A stretch of 64,000 nucleotides of DNA from Leptoclinus maculatus (lineage: Eukaryota; Chordata; Actinopteri; Perciformes; Stichaeidae). A model generated the notes under the pieces. That model worked only from the letters and a program-made list of their open reading frames with translations, was not told the origin of the DNA and searched no databases. The position numbers and the translations under genes were made by a program. Shown here one piece after another: positions 46,415 through 58,959 of this stretch (position 1 is its first letter; each line of letters opens with the position of its first letter). Where the stretch lies: the NCBI GenBank assembly GCA_032191485.1, contig JAVDOI010000007.1, forward strand, positions 2,460,463-2,524,462. Reading direction: 5' to 3'.

Positions 46415-46660
46415 ATAATGAGGAGGGGTGGATGGTTGGGTCTACTAAACATGGACTTTCACACAGGAGCCCACTATTCGTGTCCCGTGTGAAAGTCAAC
46501 TTATTTTACTTTACTTTTGTTATGTGACTTACATACTTAACTAAGTTACGCAACAAGCGTATTTATTTTACTCAACAAATGTAATATTTTAACCCTAAAC
46601 CAACATCGGAAGTTTATTTTGAAAAGACACAATGCATGTAACGAGTGGAAAGTGACAGGC
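46415..46660 (-). repeat. Family H dispersed repeat
   Basis: Core as complement: 'ggtggatggttgggtctac', 'ggactttcacacaggagccc' and 'cgtgtcccgtgtgaaagtc', then an AT-rich outer part ending near 'aagacacaatgcatgtaacg'. Other copies: 23470, 26400, 56140, 59705 and 62170. Confidence 0.7.
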
Positions 46661-48069
46661 CATCCCTGACTGATGGGAAGTCTAGAGCGTCATAGGGTGA
46701 AGCGTTGGGCCACTGAACAAGCTTCGGATCTGAACAAGTTGGGGGTGAGAATGTATTGCCATTTGGATTCTTTCTCAGGAGAAAATATCTACATAGGAGA
46801 GGAGATGTTCATCTCAATGGAACAATCACGAAGGTGGACCGCAGCCAAACTAAAACCTACAGTTAGCAGTTTAAGGCAGCGATGGTCCTACACAAATTGT
46901 GAGAAATTATGTGAAAATGGTAATTAAAATATACTAATCACCAATTCATGTATTAACCTTTAAAAAAACAAAACTGAGCCGAAATGTTTCTGAACTTTGA
47001 CCGGAGCCCAGCTAGCCGTCTGCCCCTGCTTCCAGTCTTCATGCTAAGTTAGGTTAACATCCTGACTAGCTCCGTAGTGAACCCACAGCCATGAGATTGA
47101 TATCCAAAGTGTTGAACTATTCCTTACTTTAGTTTATAATCTCAACACAGCTGAAAATAAAGTGACAAGTATATTTGAAGTATAGCAAAGCTTTCTTCCC
47201 GATTATATGAATTTGAATGAGGCAACTGAGGTTAAATGATATGCATCAACATTAGCAGCTAGACTGAAGCGTTTTCTGTTTGCAGCCTGGATGCAATTAC
47301 TGTGAACCTGCATTGCGCTCCTATAGTTTCCCACAATGGATGCGATCTTTCTAAATAGGTGATAAAATATGAACAGAGGTGAATTGAAGTTGTGGAAAGA
47401 GAAGGGGGCATTCGAGGACATTGAAACAATTCCATGGAGAAGTGAGGCCATGAGAAGATATTTGGGGTTGTTCAGGGTTGCAGGACATGACTACAGAGTT
47501 CACCTGCAATGCTTCTTATTTCTTGATGGGGATTGCATGTGCTTGTGTTACATATTCAGGTATTTTCTCTCCGAGATGGAGATGTTTTTGATTCCCATCG
47601 CCAAGCCTTGAAAGGTTGAAAAGGGTATTACCATTTTTTTTCCTGTGGCAACCGCGTAAGCAGCTTGCCTGAGGATAAACAGACTAGCCAAGGATATAGC
47701 CACGGGCGAGCTGTCTAACACCACTGTATTAGAATACATCACAATACACAAAGAAGTCCATCATTACAAAAAAAGTCTCATCCTTACCGGCCTTGATTCT
47801 TTGACTAACTGCTCTAATTGGCTGTGTCTCTAATCAGGTCAGGAGTCTTCAGAGTGATTTAACAGCTTCTGATCTATTAGCTGCTATCAAAGGCAACAAC
47901 TCACATATACAGAAAAAGCTTTAATTGAGAGGTCAGGGGAGTATGCAAACATTAACAAACAAGATCCTTTTACTGTGCGAGCAGTGAGTTTTGCAAACAC
48001 CTTTCAGCAGACCTTTATGGACCAAAGGGGTTCAGATGTGGCTTCAAAACGGGGTAACCTCCAGTTCTA
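46661..48069. other. Long intron, no recognised gene
   Basis: About 46985-47110 ('agctagccgtctgccc' ... 'ctgactagctcc') resembles a dispersed fish repeat. Open frames have no domains. Confidence 0.4.
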
Positions 48070-48200
48070 AAACGTAAAGCCAATGAGGAAGTGCCCTAAA
48101 CTTGCATTCTTTCCAATGGCCATCAGGGGGTGAATCCTCTGGTTGCAAAAAGAAGTCTGATTGTATGGAAGTCTATGAGAAAAGGACTCTACTTCTCACT
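48070..48200 (-). repeat. Family S dispersed repeat, truncated copy
   Basis: Reads 'cttgcattctttccaatggc', 'catcagggggtgaatcctc' and on to 'gactctacttctcact'. There it breaks off abruptly where other copies continue 'tgatttatt'; a perfect hairpin replaces the rest. Confidence 0.8.
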
Positions 48201-48257
48201 TTAAAACGTTGGGCCCGCTCCAAAATGGAGCATTTTGGAGCGGGCCCAACATTTTAA
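48201..48257. repeat. Near-perfect 27-bp inverted repeat with 3-nt loop
   Basis: The left arm 48201-48227 and right arm 48231-48257 pair at 26 of 27 positions around the loop GAG. The inner 20 pairs are perfect and centred on 'gggcccgctccaaaatg'. The single mismatch is C/A at arm position 7. The GC-rich core differs from the flanks. Confidence 0.97.
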
Positions 48258-49180
48258 ATCTGTGAAGACTTCAACCCTGGACTCACTCCCAACCATTAAC
48301 AGGACCAGTTCCTTCATGGTTGAACTCATACCAAGAAAGACCACGAAATCATTTTTGTCAGTGGCTGTATTGGTTTAATAGCGTTGATACATGTCGCAAG
48401 ATTACATTGAATTAAAATGTTGTATTGCATTATGAACACATTTCTACCCAAAACTTGTTTAAAGTGGAGAAAGAGAAAGTGGTGAAACAGAAAAGAGAAT
48501 GTAGAGGAGGAAGCATTCTTCACTTTGTTATTTCTGTCTCTCTCTGTGTCCCAGATCATATTACCATCTGCTCTGGTGTTTTATTGAAAACCAAACAGCC
48601 TCCTCAGGGCCTGCTTTACTTATTCACGCACAAACACTGACTAACACTGGCTCAGACTGTATCTCTGGGATCGCTCTCTGGCTTCTGTGTCCGACAGCTC
48701 AGAGGTTTGCAGAGATTTAGGACTTGGGTTTGGGTTTTTCTATTTGTTTACATGAGTCACTTTTCTGACTTTTATGTAACTTCATTTTTATATTTCCACA
48801 GTTGAGTTGCATTCAATATGAGAAAACAAAAAGCCTGCATTTATTCTGGAAGATGGGATGACAGTGTAATGCAAAATGGTATTAGCTGAAGTATATAACT
48901 GTTGGACAATAATAGAGTTCTAAAGCATGGAGGTATACGCTATATGATAGATACCTTTTAGCAGGATAGATGGTATGAGCCCTGTCTTTCAAACATGATA
49001 GTCATATTCAACTAAGTTGCGTTTGCAAATGCGTTTTATAGGAAGCACAATGCCAACATTGCCTACATTTTTAACAACATAAAAAGGTTAATATTTACAG
49101 TGTATATTATACTGTGTATTAAGGTGTGCACACTTGCAGCATGCAGTGTAGTGCTTTCTTGAGAAAGTGAAGGTATATAC
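48258..49180. other. Long intron, no recognised feature
   Basis: Noncoding, no element delimited. Confidence 0.45.
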
Positions 49181-49732
49181 TGTTAAGTTCAAAAGTTTCT
49201 CAAACAGAGGAGAAGAGGCCCACAGAGAAGAAGAAGCAGCCCCCCCCTTTGCTCTCTTTCTTCCATCAGCAAGCAGGGCCGAATCAGTTTAAATCAAAAG
49301 GAATTTAATATACTAATAAAAGCAAATGCAGTTACAAACAGTTACAAATCGAATCACACTATTAATAACAAAACAAACATAGTATTCCATGAAATGTGAG
49401 GCCCCGTTCACACCACAGGACAGAATGGTCTGTCTGTCCCATGGTGCGGAGGGAGTCTGAATCTCTCAAAGGATTTACAGTTCTTTGTTCCCCAAGTTAC
49501 ATTCCTGAGCCTATCGATCAGCTCCCACAATTGGCTGATGTCCAATAAGCCCCTCCCTGGCTGTTGACCTGTTGTTCTACTCCAACACCTCAACCAGCCA
49601 CTTCTTCCATCCCCCGCTCCAGCACATTCCTCAACCTGATCACACAGACACTAAAACACACTCCTACAAGCAAATACACTGTATCACATAATATCCCTAC
49701 TTTGGAGCGCTTTAAAACTTAAATTCCTCACA
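49181..49732 (-). mobile_element. Probable solo LTR
   Basis: The 552-bp segment starts TGTTAAG and ends CCTCACA and is flanked by 'atac' on both sides (49177-49180 and 49733-49736). On the minus strand it would start TGTGAGGAATTT and end GAACTTAACA. The 4-bp duplication is exact but short, and no clear polyadenylation signal is visible, so this is less certain than the LTR at 45692. Confidence 0.5.
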
Positions 49733-49807
49733 ATACATAGGCTTCCAGGCAGGTACAGGTACTAGGTCAGAGTAGGGGTCAGGTTCTGGTGGCACAAAGC
49801 AACTGTA
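49733..49807. other. Spacer between LTR and TIR element
   Basis: Nothing recognised. Confidence 0.4.
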
Positions 49808-50769
49808 ATGCTGTGTTCACACCAAACACGGCGCAAATTATTTGCGCAAGTAGATTACATACAAAGTCTATGCACAGACGCGATGAGACTGGAGTGACGC
49901 GAATTTGCAATGGAGCGGCGCGAATTCGGGCCAAGTCGCGCAAATTTGCGTCAAACGCCCCAAACGCATCAGTTGAAATTTTTCAACTTCGTCGAAAAAA
50001 TGGCGTGACGCTGTGTCGCGATAGCTTATCAGCGTTGAGATGCTCCCCCCGTCATCACTGACGTCCTGCCATTGTTGAATCAGGAAACAAATACTGTATC
50101 CGTCTGTGTTCACCCAGAGCTCTACGATACCTCGTATCAGTAGAGACTGGACCACTATGTGTATAAATGTGTGTGTGTAAACCATATGGTACAAACAATG
50201 AAAAAGACGCTGCCATATTTACGTCTATATGACGTTATGTTGAGTGTTGATGGAGCTGCTACAATGTTAGCATAGCCTAGCACCGATCAATCCAAGCTCC
50301 ATTGAGAAAACAAGTATTTAAAAAGTTATTTGCTCGTCGTCTTGCGGAGAGAACTAACAAAACATGAATTCAGACTTTTTACAAATCAGCATCATTACGT
50401 AGTTATTTCGGAGTCCCTTTTTGTCTGATCACAGCCACATCAGTTTATTTGTGTTCATACAGCTGTAGTAAACAGCCGACGTGTGGCTTGCTAGACACAG
50501 TGAATACAGCTGATACAATCCACGGAGCTCCTCCGGATGATGTTATGAACCCAGACATGACGGCGTTTAGTTTCCCGGGATATCTGTGACTTCCACAACA
50601 CGTACTAAGCAGAAATAGAGGTTATCTTTTCCATGGTTGATGGCGGTTTTCAGGGTGATAAGCCACGCCCCCTCTCAGGCGCGTCCAGCGCCATTCACGC
50701 GAATGAACACAAATGGCCCCCGGCGAGACCGGCGGCGCGAATGACGCGATTAAGGTGTGAACACGGCAT
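49808..50769. mobile_element. 962-bp TIR element (noncoding, class uncertain)
   Basis: The left end is ATGCTGTGTTCACACC. The reverse complement of the right end (50754-50769) is ATGCCGTGTTCACACC: 16 bp with one mismatch. GCGCAAAT/GCGCGAAT motifs are concentrated near both ends. No transposase frame. A diverged partial copy sits at 60250-60610 sharing 'tcactgacgtcctg' and the following ~100 bp. No convincing target duplication was found. Confidence 0.75.
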
Positions 50770-52599
50770 GATAGTTATATCAGGCTGTGGCCACAAAGAC
50801 AATACTTTTATGGGATGCGTTTCATAATTTCTGCCAGGAGCTAACAGGGCTAATGCTTCTAACATAGCTAACAGGGCTAACAGAGCTAACAGCTAACAGG
50901 TCTAATACAGCTAAACAGACTAACAACTAACTGACCTAAACACATAGCAGGACTGACAGTTTCTGTGCAGAGGAAGCTCTCAACATTCATCATGAAACAT
51001 CACACTGTGAACTGCAGTTTAGCTGCACGGAGCCGGTGCAGACAGCTGTGTAGATTAAAACGAGAGTATCTTTGCGAGTGGAAAGCACATCTGATACACT
51101 TGCGGTCTATACGGGGGGGGGGTTAAACAACTGTGGTTTGAATTATATGCAGACACACTTGATGGTAATCTGGACTCTACTGAGTGCACAGCATTCATAA
51201 TTCATTTCAATCTATCTCGGGCAATTATTGATGATAATTAATAAGATAGAACCAAACAAACACCAGCCTTTAATGGGAATACCTAAACTGGCTTTGGCCT
51301 ATGTCTGACGACAAGAAAATGAGTACAACAGGCACCCACGGATGACGACATATTACACTTAGCTCTTCATCACTCATTGAATGTTGACTTACTTAATTAC
51401 ATGGCTCATATGTGTGGTTTAATCAGTGAACTGAGCATTTCAACATTCATCCATCCGACTGAATCTGTGCCCGTATCACGTCAGCTTATTGGACAATAGT
51501 AACATGTAGTCAACTATCGCTGTGCATTCATGTGACTAGCTCATGCATCAGAACACTGAGACACAGATGACTTAATGAGCTGTGACATGATTCCAAAGTG
51601 GCACACAATACTATCGTCAAGTGTGGCTGTAACAGAAAGTAGCCTTCTCACAGAGATGTCATAACATGTTAAATAGACTGCGTTCATAGTTTATTTGTGT
51701 GGCAAATACTTGCTCTGTGATTCCATACATTTGGCTGTGCAAATGCTCAGATGACTAATAATGATAATGATGCAATATCTTTAGATTTAAGCTGCTGTGG
51801 CGTTGCAGCTTCTGAAATTCTAATTAAGGAAGTGAAATCAATACCTAACAAGAGAGAAGAAAAAAAAAAACTGAAATGAAAAGAGGACAAGAAAGTGCTC
51901 CCCTTACATGAGTCACACCAGATGAATGAAGGTATTTATCCCGCACTCGTCCCCTCAAGGAAGACTGCACGCTTACTGTTCATTACCATTTAAATGGGAC
52001 CATCAAACATATACATAATTACACTCTTAACTTCTCTCTTTCTCCAGTGTAGATTTAAATATCGCTTTGTTACACCACGGCAGTGTGGCGCCCTTACAAA
52101 ACACACACACATGCGGTATCTCCCCAGACAGGGTGCTCATTGGTTAATGCTCCCAGTGGTTTCCCTATGGGAAAAAGGAACTGGCTCATTACAATTAGAA
52201 GAAAGAGTTATCATCGTTTCCTCATGACTGGCTTACGAGAACATTAGCAGAGTTCAGAGAGAATTGTTCTGTGTTCTTTCCGGCACGTGCCACAGCCTTA
52301 TAGAAATCCCGCAGGGATTTTGTCTGTTTGATATATACGCTTCTGGCTAATAACTTGTGTGTAAATGAAAGGCAGCAAACGCTGGATGTGACAGAAGGAT
52401 TTCTTGGCTTGGATCTACAGTGGAAAAGCTCCTGGGAATGACGCCCGCTTCAAAATAAATAACACTGTTTTGTATCATGAAATGTGGGCCGTGGCATGTA
52501 TGCCACCTTTTAGTTCAGTAATTGTACTCAGTTAGTATCATCGCCAGGTGTTGTTGTATCTCTGTGCCGGTGAGAGACGTAATGTTTACGTGTTGTCAG
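50770..52599. other. Long intron; degenerate 'agctaacagg' repeat and possible conserved noncoding DNA
   Basis: Between about 50838 and 50940 a 'gctaacag(g)' motif recurs some eight times in imperfect tandem. A G8-9 run lies near 51114. From about 51140 to 51870 the DNA is free of repeats and rich in ATTA/TAAT and TGATGAT motifs, which may indicate a regulatory element. Confidence 0.45.
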
Positions 52600-52990
52600 T
52601 ACGTACGTATGTCCCATGCTCCTGATGATATCTTGAAATTCAGGTGAATTTGGAGTGAAGGAGTCCAAGGATGAACTGAATATATTATGGTGGTCAAAGG
52701 TCAAGGTCACTGTGACATTCCATCCGTTTTTCGTGAATGTGATATCTCAGGATTGCCTTGAGCTAATTTATTCACATTTGCCACAAATGTCCACCCAATT
52801 ATAAATTGAATATGAGAATATCACCTCATGGTCAGAGGTCACTGCGACCTCACGAAACACATTTTTGGCCATAACTCAAGAATTCATATGCTAAATTTGA
52901 TGATTTTAGCAATTGTCAAAAGGGATAGAATTATGAAGTGAGGACATTTTAGATTGACTGCTTGGAGAAGGCATACAACCGTAAGGTGGT
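52600..52990 (+). repeat. Dispersed repeat (family Q), copy 1
   Basis: Contains 'ggatgaactgaa', 'ggtggtcaaaggtcaaggtcactgtgac', 'gtgatatctcaggattgcctt' and 'tttttggccataactcaag'. The same order occurs at 63690-63980. It resembles a repeat widespread in fish genomes. Class unknown. Confidence 0.65.
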
Positions 52991-53248
52991 AATTCGATGG
53001 AAAGTATTTATTTTGTTGATTTTTAACCAAAGCTTTAGATTCGGTGTATTTAGTTTTTTTATGGAGGCTTATAATAACACTTATAATAGATACAATAATT
53101 GATTTCCGCAGTAGAATTAGTGCAAGAAGTAAAACAATACAGCCAAATTGTACCAAGAAACACATTGATAACTTTGCCTTTCTTTGGTCCTGACCAGGTT
53201 TTTACCAGGGTTTTAAATAAAAAGTTTGTCCTGAGGGTAAGGCTAGAG
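52991..53248. other. No recognised feature
   Basis: AT-rich. Confidence 0.4.
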
Positions 53249-53440
53249 CAGTGGTTCTCGACTTGGGGGTCAGGGCCTCCCAAAGCCCTCTTCTCAAATT
53301 ATTAAAAAAAAATCTGGTAGAGGAACATAACACTGCTTGAACTGCTCATAGGTCACAAACATATGCAACCTAGAACAATCGGTCACAATTGGGCATTGCT
53401 TTGCTATGAAGGGTCGGAAGCCCAGAAGGTTCAAATGGAG
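53249..53440. mobile_element. hAT-like MITE remnant
   Basis: Starts CAGTGGTTCTCGACTT, a typical hAT (Charlie-type) terminus. The right end near 'ggaagcccagaaggttcaaatg' is only a degraded complement, and no 8-bp duplication can be shown. Confidence 0.5.
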
Positions 53441-53714
53441 ATGATTCATCCTCTAGGGAGCAGGAATGTGTGTAAATAAAAGTATATTTTATGACCATTC
53501 ACACTACATTTTGATTTGTCTTGTGTCAAAAATAAAACTTTGGCCTGATGTTGTGCTTAGAGAAAAAGGTCTGGTGGTTATTGAAACAATTACAAGTGAT
53601 ATTCATTCTCTGTGGATCAAGGATATCCATACACATTTAAATGGGAAATTGGTCACTTTCAGCTTCAAGTTGACCAAAGTGTTTTTTAATACAACTGATT
53701 TTTGATCACTTATG
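53441..53714. other. No recognised feature
   Basis: Nothing identified. Confidence 0.4.
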
Positions 53715-54050
53715 TGTTCACTCTTCCAAAGATTTGCAATGTATTAAAAACTGCACTTACATTTGTTGCCTTTTTTAATTGATGCCAACTTGGAGGTTTG
53801 CTCTTAAAATCAGAATCCGATGGGTTGGGTGGTACAGAGGCATGGGCCCCTGCTGGGCTGGGGGAGGGGGACCCGGTGGTCTGGGGCTGGTTGATGGAGC
53901 CATGGGGGATGGGGTCAGGACTGTCCCATTGTCTTTCAAAACGACAGTAGAACTTGTTCAGCTTGTTTGCCAGGCATAGGTCGTTCATGGAGTGTGGGGG
54001 GGGGGCTTTAGGCCCAGAACCCAGATATCTGGTTTTTGCTCCCCCTCCCC
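53715..54050 (-). mobile_element. LINE fragment: linker between endonuclease and reverse transcriptase
   Basis: The minus-strand frame contains 'DLCLANKLNKFYCRFERQW' (about 53925-53985), matching the 'LAxxLNxFYxRFE' segment that lies just before the reverse transcriptase of many fish LINEs. A proline/serine-rich linker follows. Neither catalytic domain is present, so it is an internal scrap. Confidence 0.6.
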
Positions 54051-56139
54051 CCAAGCGGCACTATAAAAAAGACATCTCTTCCTATTTTCTCCACATACAA
54101 ATGCTTATGCTCACAGAATAATTTGAAAGAATCTATAATCCCATAAAAAATGATACAGGAGCTTTTAAATCATTACTATGATATAAAATGAACCCTCCTG
54201 GTTTGATTTATTAATTGAGATAGGAGTTAATCAATGTGAATGCTGTTGATGCTCTATTGTAAATATGCCTGCTGAAGTTGCTGAAGAAACGACGAGGGCT
54301 TTGAGGTTCCATGGCAGCACACTCCTTTGGACTGTCAGTGATATGGCAGCGCTGGGGGTTGGCTGGAGGCGAACAGGAGTGCTTTAAGATGGACAGATCT
54401 GTTCCTCTCAGGACCCTGAAAGGAATTAAACTGACAGAAACGTGCAAAACAGGCCTCCAGACAGTGACATATTAGCATAAAGAAATGTAAGAACATCTCG
54501 GCTTGTGCTACAGCAGGTGCTTGTTGGAGTGGGAAACTGTTTACAGCATCGCTCTGTTTTGCTCTATTAGAACCTAAATGTGTGAACAATCTGCGTAAGA
54601 AGTGAAAATGTTTTGGTGTGAAGGGATGTGATTGCTCCCACTTGTTTGTATGAACCGTTCTGAAAAAGGAAAAGAAAACGCAACTGTCACATCTGTTGAC
54701 ACTCCTGGTAATTATATAAAGTGTGTAAGAGTCATGTTAGACTTAATAAGACGTGTTAAGTGATTTATGTAAAAACAATACTGAAATGCTCCTTTAGTTA
54801 CCCTACTGACTACGTCATAGCCTATTAGCCCTCAGTTGAGGTTAATCAGTCTGCGGAGCAAGTTCGTTTTTTGACAGTTGTGCCAACGTTGTGCACAGAA
54901 CGTTTCTTGTAACTTTATTTTTGTTGAGTAAACCTTTTTAAATGGAGTTACTGCCTCTGAAGAATCATTACGCGTCAAGCTTATTGCCAATACACAGACT
55001 GTAACAGTAGTGGTAATGTGGATTGTTGGACGGAGGAAAGATTGCCGCTACACAGTGTTATGAATATTTTTTTCCAGAACTGTCAATGGAGCACTGATGT
55101 ACTCACATAGCATTGCAGTACATCTCTCTTTCATAAAAAATATTCAAATTCTAAGTAAATTTGAAATCAACCACCAACAGTACATTTCACATTCAATACT
55201 TTTGTTAATAGCATTTTAAACTGGATTACCGTAACACAAAACATACGACACATTATACATTATACGGCATTGCTTCTTTTGTGCTAGTTGAAGTCAAACA
55301 TCTATCACTACACATATTGGACCTGTGCTTTTCTTGCTATGACAAGTGAAAAATGTCTGCTGGGACAAAGGATGTTTGCCACGATTTTGGTTTACGGTTC
55401 ATCATCAGGTCAATATTTCAAACACCTATAGTATTTACAAGTTGGATACTGATAATTATGCATGACATTTAGGCAGTATCAGGCAACATTTCCTCTTTGT
55501 CCTTCATGAAGATGAAGTGCAGCCTAAGAGTCACACATTCAGTTAAGCTTGATTCTCATTACAATTAACAAGTAAATGTTGGCAAAATATCTTCATATGA
55601 GGGTTTGAATGATATCTTACAAAACTGTTAGGATCTGGTATGAAAACTAAATGATTGACATTAATAAAAGTATTAATACGATTATTGACAAATAATAATA
55701 ATGAGGCACCACCCTGAGATCAGGGATCAATAACCAAACTATAAACTATAAAGTAAGTTACTTTATCACACAGAAACCCGACTGGCGAACTCAGAATCGG
55801 CAGCTCTGAGCATTTGACTAATAAAGTTACAGTTACCACCCTTACTCATGGTGACTGATCTAAACACCATTATAGATGGTGGAATAACACTCTTATAACA
55901 GCACTGAAACAACTATCGGAGCAACAACACAACAGTGATTTTACACAGCACTAACGGAACTCAGCGGTCCGTAAACATACACAATAACACGTTAACATTA
56001 CATTTAAACTTAAAAGAAAACACACTGTGACCTATCTCTGCCTAGACAAAAGCCTCTTACTTTGAGATGGCTTCATAGCAGTTGGAGTGTTTCTTTGAAT
56101 TTCTATATTCAATTCGGGACCCGGAACTTCCACTTGCGC
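54051..56139. other. Long intron, no recognised gene
   Basis: Segment 54690-55010 has retroelement-like features (TGTCACA start, TGTAACA end), but no target duplication was found, so no element is called. Confidence 0.4.
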
Positions 56140-56400
56140 GGTGATGAATTAATTCAACATTTAAGTAAGGATAACTACTAAAGTGGCGTTACTTTAATAC
56201 GGAGGTCGAGTAACACATAAGTCAATGTTGGGGTTGAAATAACTGAGGAAGTGACGTTGCTTAAGTACCGAAGTTAAGTGACAAATAAGTCAACGTTGAC
56301 TTCTGGTTTCACACGGGACACAGACAGTGGTCTCCTTGGTGAAAGTCCTGTGTTTTTAGACCAAGACATCCACCCCGACCTCCTCCCAATGCGGACTTAC
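56140..56400 (+). repeat. Family H dispersed repeat, fullest + strand copy
   Basis: Reads 'acataagtcaatgttg', 'ggtttcacacgggacacaga', 'cagtggtctccttggtgaaag' and 'tcctgtgttt', then 'catccacccc'. Confidence 0.7.
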
Positions 56401-56961
56401 CAGACTCAGGTCGTTATACTATGTGACCTGTCCGGGCTCACAATTAGGTGCATTACATACAAATGTATATTGCGGGTCATATGCAAAATAATGTGCATTG
56501 TTTTTTTTTGTAGGTTTAACAGCCTTTTTCATACACAGTTTTTATTAGTTTGTTTCCATTTCCCTGTACTGCTAATCATTTGTCACTCCCTTCGCTCTGT
56601 AGACCTTTTCTTTAATCCGATTTAGAATCATCGAACAATGCTTTTAACATTGGTAAATGACAGAACATTTCTTGAAAGACGCATACCCCGGTGACATGCA
56701 CACACACGTCTATTTCGCTCAGGTCTAAAATGTCAGTGTGTGCTTTTCTGAGTTTGGTGGCAGCTGCAGTGTGTATGCTGGTCTGGCTGTAGCAGTCCAC
56801 AGAGGAGAGGTTTACTTTGCTTTGCTGGGCTCTACAGTGAATGGAGGATGACTCATAACAAACCCCACTGCTTTTTTTCCCTGTCAATCCCCCAGCTCTC
56901 ACTTTCTCTCTGTTCCCTGCATCTCAGTAAACCAAATAGAAAAAGCAATGAGGGATAGGAC
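56401..56961. other. No recognised feature
   Basis: Nothing identified. Confidence 0.45.
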
Positions 56962-57291
56962 TAGGGCTGTGCAATATATCAATATAGTTATATATGAGAC
57001 TAGATATTGTTTTAGATGTTGGATACCTTGGCGTAGGTGTTGTCTTTTCCTCTTTTTAAAGGCTGTATTACAGTAAAGTGATTACCAGACTCTTCTAGCT
57101 GTTCCATTATTTGTCTTTACCCACTTTAGTCATTATATCCTCTTTACTGATGATTGATTATTATAAATATTGTTAAAATATTTTGTGAAAGCAGCAATAG
57201 TCAACCCTGCAATGTTGTCACAATATCGATAGAGGTTTTTGTTCAAAGAAATCTTGATATTTAATTTTTTTTCCCATATTGCCCGGCCCTA
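56962..57291. mobile_element. 330-bp hAT-like MITE
   Basis: The ends are TAGGGCTGTGCAATAT and, as complement of the right end, TAGGGCCGGGCAATAT: 16 bp with two mismatches. The flanking octamers 'gataggac' and 'gcaagaac' agree at only five of eight positions, as for an old hAT target duplication. Noncoding. Confidence 0.7.
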
Positions 57292-58959
57292 GCAAGAACC
57301 AAGAGATCTTACACACATCCTCTTGTGTTGAAGAATAAGCTGAATCTGAAGGCAAGGGTCTTGATAGACTGTGTAGTCCATGTACTGTTTACTTTCATAC
57401 ATCAAATGTACAGTATTCTTAGATATTAGGGTCATTATTGTCGATTAAGTTATCTTTTTCAGGTCCAAACTTTAGTAATAGTTAGTTTCTACCTTTTCTG
57501 GGAACTCAGGAACTTCACCTGCAATTTGAGAGGAGGTTGTGCTGGTTGGAAGGTCGTGTCCGACAGTGTTCTAATTCATGAAGTGGTTGCCAGTGGTCCT
57601 TGACAGTTAAAAGTATTTTAGGCTTATTATTCGCCCTAAAATGCTACAAATGGCCTTCTCCAGTGTGTCCGCCCTCTTGCCCCTATGTCAAACAGAACTC
57701 AAGGAATCTTGGCTTTATATTTGATCTTCAATTGTAATTCGAACACCATGCCAATAAACTCAAATTAAATAAATAAACTAAATTCAATCCTGTTTTGTTT
57801 TTTCAACTGGGTAACATTGCAAAAACCACATCATTATTAATGGCTTTTTATTTAACTTATCATTCACCAATTATCACCAATGTGAGAGTCCAAGTACTAA
57901 GGATGTCGTTTGTTCAAGGCCAAGCTCCTGCCCCATCTCCGAGCAACACCAATCGTCCATTTGGGTCTTCCAAACAAAATCTATTGGCGATACAGAGTGC
58001 CAATCATAAAACAAAAGGGGACTGCTCTTTTGCTGTCCTAGCCCTCAGACTTTGTAACTTTTTCAAGTTCAAGGGTTGATCTGTGGGTTACCTGGTTGCT
58101 GTATTCTTTTTTTGTTCTTGAGTGCATTGCGTTTGTATTAATCTATGATTTTAGTTTTACTCCTGAAGCGCTGTGCACTTGGAATTTGTTTTCTTTACTG
58201 TAAAGCATGTTGTAACTGGTAATGGAAGTGATATATGGATACAGTTTTACTTATTGACTTACTTACTATTTGAACAAGTAAGAAATGGTGTGCTTTTCTT
58301 GTGAGGACAGTCTTTTTCATTGACAGCCGTACACTAACTCATTCAGGGTAAGTCATTATGCAGTATGTGCTGGTCATAGACAGTTCACTGCACAATCAAC
58401 CACAGCCTGTTGCATCACATCTGAAACACATTACAAACTCACGTTCATTGTATTGGTTGATACTCTGATCTTATTCCCTATGGTCTATAGACAAAACTCC
58501 AACTGCAGTATATTGGAGTGTTATTCACAGACAAGGCATTTTTTTTATATGCACTATGAGTTAATGAACGCAGCAGAATATGCATGCGTCGTTTCTTTCT
58601 GTCTCTCTACCCCAGACCTTCAGATCAATATTTCAAATTGTCGACTTGTGATTACAGAACTATTACCCGTGCTGCGCAGAAAAATTAAAACTCTCACTCA
58701 TCAGGCATTCACTGCACTTCCTCTCATTACTGGCCTGGAGGGAAAGAGAGAGAGAGAGAGGGATAGGGAGGGGGTTGGTGGTGGAGAGAAATGGTGCAAG
58801 GAGTGGGAAGAAGAGAGTGCATTGAATGAAAATGCGAGATATCTGGTAGCTGTCAGTGTTGATTTTAGGAACACGCGGTTTCCTGTCGAAGTGTCGTTGA
58901 GCAACATAGCGAAGGCCCTGCGGCACTGGTTTAGTCCCAGAGAGTCTCTCCTCTATAGG
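57292..58959. other. Long intron, no recognised gene
   Basis: A + strand frame of 213 codons starts at 58453, but its last ~45 codons lie inside the solo LTR and the middle is a GA-rich run near 58743. No domain is recognisable. Confidence 0.45.

Noticed and set aside
54690..55020. Possible fourth solo LTR (TGTCACA ... TGTAACA)
   Set aside because: Flanks do not form a target duplication and the ends are not clearly delimited.
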